Shown here: positions 55,700 to 62,851 of the stretch, piece by piece
Layout: every line of letters begins with the position of its first letter
How positions within the stretch are numbered: position 1 is the stretch's first letter
Source of the DNA: Riemerella anatipestifer_F
Lineage (GTDB): Bacteria; Bacteroidota; Bacteroidia; Flavobacteriales; Weeksellaceae
Direction: 5' to 3' (one strand)
DNA length: 64,000 bases
Assembly: GCF_037861325.1 (NCBI RefSeq)
Contig: NZ_JAFELW010000002.1
Notes under the pieces: model-generated
Seen by the model: the letters and a program-made list of their open reading frames with translations, nothing else
What the model was told of the DNA's origin: nothing
Database searches by the model: none
Made by a program: the position numbers and the translations under genes

Positions 55700-56704
55700 A
55701 TGAACATCACAGAATACATTAAAAAAATACCTAAGGCAGAACTTCATCTCCATATAGAAGGGAGTTTTCAACCAGAACTAATGTTCAAAATAGCCCAAAG
55801 AAACCAAGTTAAAATTCCTTATCAAACGGTAGAAGAAGTAAAGAAAGCCTATCAGTTTTCGTGTCTTCAGGACTTTTTAGATATTTACTATGCAGGGGCA
55901 AGTGTGCTTCTCTATGAGCAAGATTTCTATGAACTTACAATGGCTTATTTTGATAAGTGTGCAGAAGAAAACATTGTGCATACAGAAATTATGTTCGACC
56001 CTCAAACCCACACTAAAAGAGGCGTTTCGTTTGGGACAGTTATCGGTGGTATCCAAAAAGCAAGAGAGGAAGCTCAAAATAAATATGGCATCTCTTCCCT
56101 ACTCATAATGAGTTATCTAAGACATCTTTCTGAAGAAGATGCTTTTGAAACTTTGGAACAATCTCTTCCTTACAAACATCTAATCACTGCTGTGGGATTA
56201 GATTCTTCAGAAAAAGGTAACCCACCTTCTAAATTCCAAAGGGTATTTGAAGCCTCTGTGACGGAAGGTTATATTCCTGTAGCTCATGCTGGGGAGGAAG
56301 GTCCAGCAGAATATATATGGGAAGCTCTAGACCTTATTAAAATAAAAAGAATAGACCACGGAAATAACTGTTTATCTGATGAAAAGTTGGTAAATAGATT
56401 GGTAGAAACCGAAATGGCTCTTACGGTATGTCCGCTTTCTAACTTGGAGCTTAGAGTGGTAGAAAATCTAGACCACCATCCACTTAAAAAGATGCTCGAT
56501 TTAGGGCTTAAAGTTACCGTTAATTCTGATGACCCTGCTTACTTTGGAGGTTATCTCAACGAAAACTTTATACAAACTGCAAATGCCTTAGATTTAAACC
56601 AAAATGATATTAAAACTCTAGTGAGTAATAGTTTTAAATACTCTTTCCTCCCAGAAAGTGAAAAACAGAAATACCTTTATCAAATAGAGAATTTTAGTGT
56701 TTAA
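55700..56704 (+). CDS. add: Adenosine deaminase
   Basis: This zinc hydrolase deaminates adenosine (possibly adenine, in related enzymes) in purine salvage. The 334-residue product has zinc ligands in AELHLHIEG (residues 15-23), HAGEEGP with the catalytic Glu, RIDHGNNCL, and VNSDDPAYFGGYL with the final Asp pair. Length and motifs agree with the Add/ADGF group; adenine deaminase is a possible alternative. It is monocistronic and followed by a strong bidirectional hairpin. TACATTTG at 55667-55674 is a candidate -7 element. Confidence 0.9.
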   Translation: MNITEYIKKIPKAELHLHIEGSFQPELMFKIAQRNQVKIPYQTVEEVKKAYQFSCLQDFLDIYYAGASVLLYEQDFYELTMAYFDKCAEENIVHTEIMFDPQTHTKRGVSFGTVIGGIQKAREEAQNKYGISSLLIMSYLRHLSEEDAFETLEQSLPYKHLITAVGLDSSEKGNPPSKFQRVFEASVTEGYIPVAHAGEEGPAEYIWEALDLIKIKRIDHGNNCLSDEKLVNRLVETEMALTVCPLSNLELRVVENLDHHPLKKMLDLGLKVTVNSDDPAYFGGYLNENFIQTANALDLNQNDIKTLVSNSFKYSFLPESEKQKYLYQIENFSV

Positions 56705-56709
56705 TAAAA

Positions 56710-56740
56710 AATAGACCTCAGAAGTGAGGTCTATTCTTAT
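56710..56740. terminator. Bidirectional intrinsic terminator after add
   Basis: AATAGACCTCA (56710-56720) pairs perfectly with TGAGGTCTATT (56725-56735) over a GAAG loop, then CTTATTTTT. It lies between convergent genes. Confidence 0.85.
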
Positions 56741-56758
56741 TTTTAGTGATAAGATAAA

Positions 56759-57259
56759 TTATTTAGACTTTAATGTTTCTGTATAATTTATTTTTCCCTT
56801 CTCATTGTATTCTTTAACTACAGCATCGTTGCTTGTAACTACTACATTAAGGTTATCATTTTTCTTATCATACAAAATAGTAGTCATATAATCTGAACAA
56901 CTATTCTTTTTACAACCTGTAGTTTTGTATACATCACCTTCAGATACTACTGGTGTTTCTACATTAAAGTTAGCCACAATTTCAGAGTATTTATCTCCTG
57001 TTAGTTTTTTAATTCTTTCAGATAAATCACTCTTATCAAGAAGTCCTAAATCTTTAGGATACTTACCTACATTTTGAGTTAAAACATTTTCAGCAACTAC
57101 TGTAGCAACTTCTTGGTTTTCTACTTTAGTGCTATCACTAGCAGCAGCTTTTTCTTTCTTTTCGCAAGTTTCTTTACAATGCTCTTTACATTTATCCTTA
57201 CAAGAAGTGAAAGCTAATGCTGCTCCTACTAATACTAAACTTAAAATTGATTTTTTCAT
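56759..57259 (-). CDS. Cys-rich hypothetical lipoprotein (166 aa)
   Basis: No named family is recognised. The lipobox AFTSC puts lipidated Cys at residue 20. It is followed by further Cys at 24, 28 and 32 in a Lys/Glu-rich helix (KDKCKEHCKETCEKKEK), that is, every fourth residue on one helix face, which suggests metal binding. The C-terminal domain (about 60-166) has CKKNSCSDY and beta-strand-like segments (YMTTILYDKKNDNLNVVVTSN). It is probably periplasmic. Confidence 0.75.
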   Translation of the reverse strand: MKKSILSLVLVGAALAFTSCKDKCKEHCKETCEKKEKAAASDSTKVENQEVATVVAENVLTQNVGKYPKDLGLLDKSDLSERIKKLTGDKYSEIVANFNVETPVVSEGDVYKTTGCKKNSCSDYMTTILYDKKNDNLNVVVTSNDAVVKEYNEKGKINYTETLKSK

Positions 57260-57312
57260 AGTTTTCTAATTGAATTTTATTATTAAAATTATAATTGATT
57301 TAATAGCCTATG

Positions 57313-57657
57313 CTATAAATTTATATTTAATATTTTCCTAATTTCTTCTTTACTTTCGTTTGATAAATTATTACTTGATTTCAAAATATCTTGTATTTTC
57401 GAGTATTCTTCTTTATTTATTTCCTTTTCTTTTTGTTCTCCATTTTTAGATTTTATTTTAACAATGAACTTTCCTTTGTCGTTGGATTTTTTAGGAATCA
57501 ATATTTGGTAATTGTCATCGTTTAGTTTTAAATAATTGCTTTTAGTTATAAAAAAGAATCCTGTTTTTCCATCACTATTTATATTTTTAGTAGATATTTT
57601 ACAAGAAAATAGAAAAAGTAATAGAAAAATAGAAGTTATGGTTACTAATCTTTTCAT
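57313..57657 (-). CDS. Small hypothetical lipoprotein (114 aa)
   Basis: This unrecognised protein has a signal peptide with lipobox (LLFLFSC) at Cys19 and a short Lys-rich mature domain (KGKFIVKIKSKNGEQKEKEINKEEY). Its lower G+C and high Lys/Asn content differ slightly from its neighbours and may reflect weak constraint or recent acquisition. It is on the minus strand between another lipoprotein and pgk. No function can be inferred. Confidence 0.65.
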   Translation of the reverse strand: MKRLVTITSIFLLLFLFSCKISTKNINSDGKTGFFFITKSNYLKLNDDNYQILIPKKSNDKGKFIVKIKSKNGEQKEKEINKEEYSKIQDILKSSNNLSNESKEEIRKILNINL

Positions 57658-57706
57658 TATTTATGTTTTCTATTGAACTTATACCGCAAAAAGTATTCCT
57701 TTTTTA

Positions 57707-58897
57707 TTATTTATTGATAGCTGCAACTCCTGGAAGCTCTAACCCTTCTAATGACTCTAGCATAGCTCCGCCTCCTGTAGAAACATAAGATACTTTATCA
57801 GAATAATTAAACTGCTTTACAAATGCCACACTATCTCCTCCACCTACTAATGAGAATGCACCTTGTTTAGTTGCCTCTGCAATGCTGTCTCCTAAGGCTT
57901 CTGTACCCGCAGAGAAATTAGACATTTCAAACACTCCTAACGGACCGTTCCAAAGTATTGTTCTAGAATTCATAATAACATCATTGTTAAGAGCTCTAGT
58001 TCTTGCCCCTACATCTAAGCCCATCCAACCTTCTGGTATTTCATTAGAATCTACTTCTTGAGTTTCTGCCTCGTTGCTAAAACTATCCGCAGCTATTACA
58101 TCTACAGGTAAATAAACTTTTACATTTTGCTGTTCTGCTTTTTGTAAAATTTCTAGAGCTAGGCTCATCTTATCTTCTTCTACCAAAGAGTTTCCTATTT
58201 GTCCTCCTTGAGCTTTAATAAATGTAAATGCCATACCCCCTCCTATAATAAGGTTGTCCACAGCTGGTAATACATTTTCTATAATGGTAATTTTGGTAGA
58301 TACTTTAGAACCTCCAAGTATAGCAGTTACTGGTCTTTCTCCAGAACCTAATACTTTATCTATAGCTTCTAATTCTTTCTCCATCAACAAACCGAAAAAT
58401 TTAGTTGAAGGAAAAAATTCTGCAATAACCGCTGTAGAAGCGTGTTCTCTGTGAGCAGTACCAAAGGCATCATTTACATAAGCATCTCCTAATTTAGAAA
58501 GTGATTCTGCAAAGGCTTTATCTCCTTTTTCTTCTCCTTCGTAGAAACGCACATTCTCCATCAATAATACTTCTCCTGCTTTCAATTCGGCTGTCATTTT
58601 TTCTGCCTCCTCTCCTACTGTTACGGGACAAAATTTAACTTCTCTGCCTAATACTTTAGAAACTTCTGGGAGAATATGTTTTAGAGAAAACTGCTCGTTT
58701 ACTTGTCCTTTAGGACGCCCTAGATGGGTTAGGATAACCACCGAACCACCGTCGTTAAGTATTTTATCTATACTAGGTTTTGCCGCTTGTATTCTGGTAT
58801 TATCTGTAACTTCTAGTTTTTCGTTTTGAGGGACATTAAAATCTACTCTTATAACGGCTCTTTTCCCTTGGAAATTATAGTCTTTAATTGTTTTCAT
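57707..58897 (-). CDS. pgk: Phosphoglycerate kinase
   Basis: Pgk makes ATP from 1,3-bisphosphoglycerate in glycolysis and works in reverse in gluconeogenesis. The 396-residue product has RVDFNVPQ (residues 17-24), THLGRPKG, the hinge-near NDAFGTAHREHAST, ILGGSKVSTKI, and the nucleotide-binding LWNGPLGVFE and GGGDSVAFV near the end. ATG 58897 (MKTIKDYNFQGKRAVIR) is preferred over an in-frame ATG four codons upstream. Its start borders the gene-free origin-like region, so it would be one of the first genes replicated. Confidence 0.97.
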   Translation of the reverse strand: MKTIKDYNFQGKRAVIRVDFNVPQNEKLEVTDNTRIQAAKPSIDKILNDGGSVVILTHLGRPKGQVNEQFSLKHILPEVSKVLGREVKFCPVTVGEEAEKMTAELKAGEVLLMENVRFYEGEEKGDKAFAESLSKLGDAYVNDAFGTAHREHASTAVIAEFFPSTKFFGLLMEKELEAIDKVLGSGERPVTAILGGSKVSTKITIIENVLPAVDNLIIGGGMAFTFIKAQGGQIGNSLVEEDKMSLALEILQKAEQQNVKVYLPVDVIAADSFSNEAETQEVDSNEIPEGWMGLDVGARTRALNNDVIMNSRTILWNGPLGVFEMSNFSAGTEALGDSIAEATKQGAFSLVGGGDSVAFVKQFNYSDKVSYVSTGGGAMLESLEGLELPGVAAINK

Positions 58898-59075
58898 AAT
58901 TACTTTCATTTAATTTTTTATGCTTCACAAATTTAAGACTTATCTGTCTGAAAAACTAAAATTTTTGGCACAAATATTTCACAATCCACATGAATAACAT
59001 TCATCAATAACATTATTTTTTTAGATATATATTTATAAAAAGAAGATTGTTGTATGTTGTTAGGTATTGTGATTT

Positions 59076-59084
59076 TGTGGATAA
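59076..59084 (-). promoter_or_regulatory. DnaA box 1
   Basis: Reads TGTGGATAA on the plus strand, an exact TTATCCACA on the minus strand. Confidence 0.7.
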
Positions 59085-59187
59085 ATATTTCTCTTATTTT
59101 TCATCACATACCATAGGTACTTAATTAACATTTTATAGACAATATAAAGATTTGTAAATTAACCTTTTTGGGTGATTACTAACATAA

Positions 59188-59196
59188 TGTGGATAA
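59188..59196 (-). promoter_or_regulatory. DnaA box 2
   Basis: Reads TGTGGATAA on the plus strand, an exact TTATCCACA on the minus strand, 103 bases after box 1. Confidence 0.7.
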
Positions 59197-59214
59197 TTAT
59201 AAAATTGTACGATT

Positions 59215-59230
59215 TGGGATAATTATCCCA
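59215..59230. repeat. Palindrome of two opposed DnaA-box-like half sites
   Basis: TGGGATAATTATCCCA is a perfect 16-base palindrome. Each half reads TTATCCCA, one base short of and one base different from the DnaA box. Confidence 0.6.
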
Positions 59231-59343
59231 TGGAAAAACTTTAAAAATCTTCCCTCAAAAAAATTAAAATTTGATTTGGATAATATTTCAAAATGTAGCA
59301 ATAGAAAAAATATTTTAAAATTCTAAGACTTAGTTTTCCTATC

Positions 59344-59352
59344 TTATCCACA
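59344..59352 (+). promoter_or_regulatory. DnaA box 3
   Basis: An exact TTATCCACA in plus orientation, opposite to boxes 1 and 2. A weaker TTATCCATA follows at 59378-59386. Confidence 0.7.
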
Positions 59353-59588
59353 ATAGTATTAAAAGATATTAACAAACTTATCCATATAGAAATATTTATT
59401 TGTAATTGTGATATTTACAGGTGTATGAATTATTTATATGACTGATTATCAATATTGATAATATTAGATATAATCTATTTGTAATTGTGAGTAAAATTAA
59501 AATATGAATTTTTAGAGGTCATATAAGTGTGATTGGTATAATAAAATTTTAAAAATATATTAGCTAAGTGATTGAGAATAAAATACAA

Positions 59589-59620
59589 TTGTATTTTATG
59601 AAAAGGTTTTTGTACTTTTG
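59589..59620 (+). promoter_or_regulatory. Bacteroidetes promoter of the DUF3078 gene
   Basis: TTG (59589-59591), 21 bases, then TACTTTTG (59613-59620), 23 bases before the ATG. The TTG sits in the centre of a perfect 22-base palindrome (59578-59599). Confidence 0.65.
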
Positions 59621-59643
59621 CCCCCTTAAAAATAATTATAATA

Positions 59644-60546
59644 ATGAAAAAGACACTTCTAATGGCGTTGGCTTTTGTAGGTACAGCGGCGTCGGCACAA
59701 GAAACAGTATCAGATAGTACCAAACATTGGTCTATCGTGGGGCAAAACACACTTATGCTTAACCAAGCGGCTTTCTCTAACTGGGTAGGTGGTGGAGCCA
59801 ATAATGTGGGTTGGCTAGCAGGTACTAACTATAATATGACTTATGAAAAAGGTAAAGACCTTTGGGAGAATATAGTGGTATTAGGTTATGGACAAAATAA
59901 TACTAAAGGTGTAGGTACTAGAAAAACTCAAGATGTTATTAACCTTTCTTCTAACTATGGTAGAAAGATTTCTCAAAATTGGTATGCATCTGCTGGAGCT
60001 AGTTTGCAAACTCAGTTTGCTCCTGGATATGAGAATGGTAATGACCCTTCTGCTAAAAAAATATCTAATTTTATGGCGCCAGGTTATGTAATGGTTGGTG
60101 CTGGTTTTACTTATAGACCTAATGAAAACTTTACAGCAACATTAAGACCAGCCAATGCAAGATGGACTTTGGTATTGGATAAGGACTTACAAAAAGCAGG
60201 TAATTTTGGTTTAAGACATGATGGAGATTCTTCTCTATTTCAGTTTGGTTTCTTGGGAACAGCCGTTTACAAGGTACAACTGATGGAAAATATGTCGCTT
60301 ATCAATACAGCCTCTGTATTCTCTGATTATCTTAATCACCCTGAAAGATTAGTGTTAGGGTACAACGGAGTACTTAATATGAAGATTAATAAGTATGTTT
60401 CTTCAGTAATTACACTTGATTTATTATACGATCACAATCAAATCAGAAAAACTCAGATGAGACAAACTCTAGGTGTTGGTTTTGCTTATAATATCAATAA
60501 AGGAGTAAAAAGATCTGATATTAAAGATAACAGAAGTTGGAAATAA
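59644..60546 (+). CDS. DUF3078 family outer-membrane protein
   Basis: This 300-residue protein of a Bacteroidetes-restricted family has a signal peptide (MKKTLLMALAFVGTAASAQ), then NQAAFSNWVGGGANNVGWLAGTNY, and alternating beta-strands with aromatic residues (GRKISQNWYASAGASLQTQF; LGYNGVLNMKINKYVSSVITLDLLYD). This suggests an outer-membrane barrel. The role is unknown. It is transcribed away from the proposed origin and has a clear promoter and terminator. Confidence 0.88.
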   Translation: MKKTLLMALAFVGTAASAQETVSDSTKHWSIVGQNTLMLNQAAFSNWVGGGANNVGWLAGTNYNMTYEKGKDLWENIVVLGYGQNNTKGVGTRKTQDVINLSSNYGRKISQNWYASAGASLQTQFAPGYENGNDPSAKKISNFMAPGYVMVGAGFTYRPNENFTATLRPANARWTLVLDKDLQKAGNFGLRHDGDSSLFQFGFLGTAVYKVQLMENMSLINTASVFSDYLNHPERLVLGYNGVLNMKINKYVSSVITLDLLYDHNQIRKTQMRQTLGVGFAYNINKGVKRSDIKDNRSWK

Positions 60547-60575
60547 GTATTATTAATGTAATAAAATAATAAAAA

Positions 60576-60604
60576 TAGGATGTGTCAAACTTTGACACAT
60601 CCTA
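60576..60604. terminator. Bidirectional intrinsic terminator
   Basis: A perfect 14-base inverted repeat (TAGGATGTGTCAAA and its complement) with a single-base spacer, between two convergent genes; CTTTATTG follows on the plus strand and a run of A/T precedes. Confidence 0.8.
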
Positions 60605-60627
60605 CTTTATTGAGAAAAAACTATCAA

Positions 60628-62760
60628 TTATTTAATTAGTTTCATTTCTTCTATTAAGTTTTTAGCACCTGCGTATTTGTCTATTACCCAAAGTACAAAT
60701 CTTACATCTACATTTATAGTTTTCTGTAATTTAGGCTCGAATACGATATCTCCACTTAGAGCTTCGCTATTTCCATCAAAGGCAATACCTATTAAATGAC
60801 CGTTAGCATCTATCACTGGAGAACCTGAATTTCCTCCTGTAATATCATTATCGGATAAGAAGTTTACAGGCATATATCCTGCCTTATCTGCATAGATACC
60901 ATAGTCTTTATTTTTGTATAGTTTTAATACTCTTTGTGGTAAATCAAACTCCTCATCTCCTTTTTTGTATTTAGCGATAAGACCTTCCATATTAGTGTAG
61001 TAATTATTAGTAACACCATGATAAAGTCTATCTGAACGGAATGGAAGTGTATCTACTTTACCGTAAGTTAAACGCATTGTAGAGTTAGCATCTGGATAAT
61101 ATTTCTTCTCAGGAACCGCTTTTCTAAGACCGTCTAAGAATAGTCTAGTATTCTTATCAAAAGCCTCCTCTACTTTTACATAAGTTTCTGCTTGGAGTCT
61201 TTGGTCTGTAATGTAAGCGTTAGCCCATTGATAAAGTTTATCTCCATCAATTTTAAGTCTATCAGGATTATTAAGGAATTGTGTTGCAGATTGCTTATTA
61301 GCAAATATAGAAGCATAAGCTAAATTAGCAAGTTCAGGAGCATTAGCATCAGCCAAAGTTTTAGCTTGAGCTTCTTTCTTTACTCTTACTTGGTACAGGC
61401 TTACCAGTTTGCTTAGCATCTCTCCTTCTAGTTGAACATTAAAGTGTTCATAGTAGTCGTTTATTGCTTTCTCAAGCTCTGGTTTCATTTTGTCTTGTCC
61501 AGCTTTATCTTGGTCTGCATAAGTTTTAAATAAACTTCCTAAACGGTAAGTTACACCTATATACTTAGCATTTCTTTGAAGAATGGCATTGTAGTTTTTC
61601 TCTACATTTCTATCAGATACTTGGTTGTAGTAAGCCTTTATTTCGTTGAGTACATTACCATAAGTAGCATCATTTTCTGGCTGTACTGCCCATTGTAAGT
61701 ATCTATTTTCCAAATCCTGCTTTTCTCCAATAGTACCATTTTTGTTAACAGCCTCTATAGTACCAGCTCTGTTCTTCCAATAGTTAGCTACAGAAGCATA
61801 TTGTGAAGCATAACCTAGTCTTGTAGCATCATCTTTATCCATATACTTCTTCATCACATCCATAGCCGTTTTAGAAGCCTCTACCCACGCTGGATAATCT
61901 TTATTAACAAGTTGAGAAATACCATAAGAAGTTAAATATCTATTAGTTCTCCCTGGGTAACCCATTATCATTGCAAAATCCCCTGGCTTTACTCCTTTTA
62001 AAGAAATAGGAAGAAAATGTTTTGGCTTAAGAGGAACATTATTCACATTGTATTCAGATGGGTTTCCGTTTTTGTCTGCATACACACGGAAGATACTAAA
62101 ATCTGCTGTATGTCTAGGCCACTCCCAGTTGTCTGTATCTCCACCGTATTTACCCAAAGATGCAGGAGGTGTACCTACCAAACGAACATCAGTATAATCT
62201 CTATAAACAAAGTAATAGAACTCGTTACCATTAAAGAAATCCTTAATAACAACGGTATACTTACCATTTTCGGAATTTTCTTTTTTGATAGCCTCATATT
62301 CAGCTTTTATAATAGCTTCTCTTTCAGAAGCAGTCATATTGTTATTAAGTTTAGAGTTGATACGCTCTGTAGCATCACCCATTCTTTCCAAAAATCTTAC
62401 ATAAAGCCCTTTAGCATTAAGTTCTTCAGATTTTTTCATTGCCCAAAAACCATTAGTTAAGTGGTCTTTTTTAGGTGTAGAAAGTGCCGCTATAGCACCA
62501 TACCCACAGTGGTGATTGGTAAAAATCATACCTTCTGGAGATACAATTTCACCTGTACAGAAACCACCAAAACTTACAATAGCATCTTTAAGGCTGGAGT
62601 TATTAACAGAGTAAATTTCTTCAGGTGTTAGATGAAGCCCTTGCTTCTGCATATCCACACCATTTAATCTTTTAACTAGCATTAGAAGCCACATACCTTC
62701 ATCTGCTTTCGCTTGTAGGAAACTCAACAAAAATGTGAGTCCAAGAAACAATCTTTTCAT
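60628..62760 (-). CDS. S46 family dipeptidyl peptidase, DPP7-like
   Basis: This 710-residue secreted serine peptidase removes dipeptides from the N-termini of peptides. The signal peptide ends near FLQAKAD. Catalytic parts are TNHHCGYG (His84), GGNSGSP (nucleophile Ser645) and the chymotrypsin-like barrel around a long helical domain. In S46 enzymes, residue 18 after the Ser sets the specificity: Gly gives DPP7 (hydrophobic P1), Arg gives DPP11 (acidic P1). Here it is Gly663 in AFDGNSEAL, so DPP7-like activity is inferred. It matches the known 710-residue size. Confidence 0.94.
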   Translation of the reverse strand: MKRLFLGLTFLLSFLQAKADEGMWLLMLVKRLNGVDMQKQGLHLTPEEIYSVNNSSLKDAIVSFGGFCTGEIVSPEGMIFTNHHCGYGAIAALSTPKKDHLTNGFWAMKKSEELNAKGLYVRFLERMGDATERINSKLNNNMTASEREAIIKAEYEAIKKENSENGKYTVVIKDFFNGNEFYYFVYRDYTDVRLVGTPPASLGKYGGDTDNWEWPRHTADFSIFRVYADKNGNPSEYNVNNVPLKPKHFLPISLKGVKPGDFAMIMGYPGRTNRYLTSYGISQLVNKDYPAWVEASKTAMDVMKKYMDKDDATRLGYASQYASVANYWKNRAGTIEAVNKNGTIGEKQDLENRYLQWAVQPENDATYGNVLNEIKAYYNQVSDRNVEKNYNAILQRNAKYIGVTYRLGSLFKTYADQDKAGQDKMKPELEKAINDYYEHFNVQLEGEMLSKLVSLYQVRVKKEAQAKTLADANAPELANLAYASIFANKQSATQFLNNPDRLKIDGDKLYQWANAYITDQRLQAETYVKVEEAFDKNTRLFLDGLRKAVPEKKYYPDANSTMRLTYGKVDTLPFRSDRLYHGVTNNYYTNMEGLIAKYKKGDEEFDLPQRVLKLYKNKDYGIYADKAGYMPVNFLSDNDITGGNSGSPVIDANGHLIGIAFDGNSEALSGDIVFEPKLQKTINVDVRFVLWVIDKYAGAKNLIEEMKLIK

Positions 62761-62851
62761 GTTCGATTTATAATTTTAAATATTTAAAAAGTTCGATGGG
62801 CTAAAATTAAGCATTTCAAAATAAAACAACAAATTGGGAGAAATACACTTA

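Larger units (their letters stand above)
58910..59640. other. Candidate chromosomal replication origin (oriC), gene-free AT-rich region
   Basis: No gene is supported in this stretch. It holds three exact DnaA boxes (TTATCCACA or its complement) within 277 bases, near-boxes TTTGGATAA at 59275-59283 and TTATCCATA at 59378-59386, a palindrome made of two TTATCCCA-like boxes, a 15-base direct repeat (59397-59411 and 59476-59490) and a very AT-rich flank (59390-59610) that could be the unwinding element. By chance about half an exact box would be expected per 64 kb on both strands at equal base composition. The nearby parS sites and gene orientations support the call. Confidence 0.75.

Noticed and set aside
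58976..59014. Short direct repeat AATAACATT beside a CAATCCACA near-box
   Set aside because: The copies are too short and AT-rich to separate from chance, and the box differs from the consensus at two positions.
59475..59801. Minus-strand open frame crossing the origin-like region into the DUF3078 gene
   Set aside because: Its upper part is antisense to the DUF3078 signal peptide and the rest is AT-rich noncoding sequence.
62017..62460. Open frame of 147 codons opposite the S46 peptidase gene
   Set aside because: It is a mirror of the strongly supported peptidase frame, with no recognisable domain.
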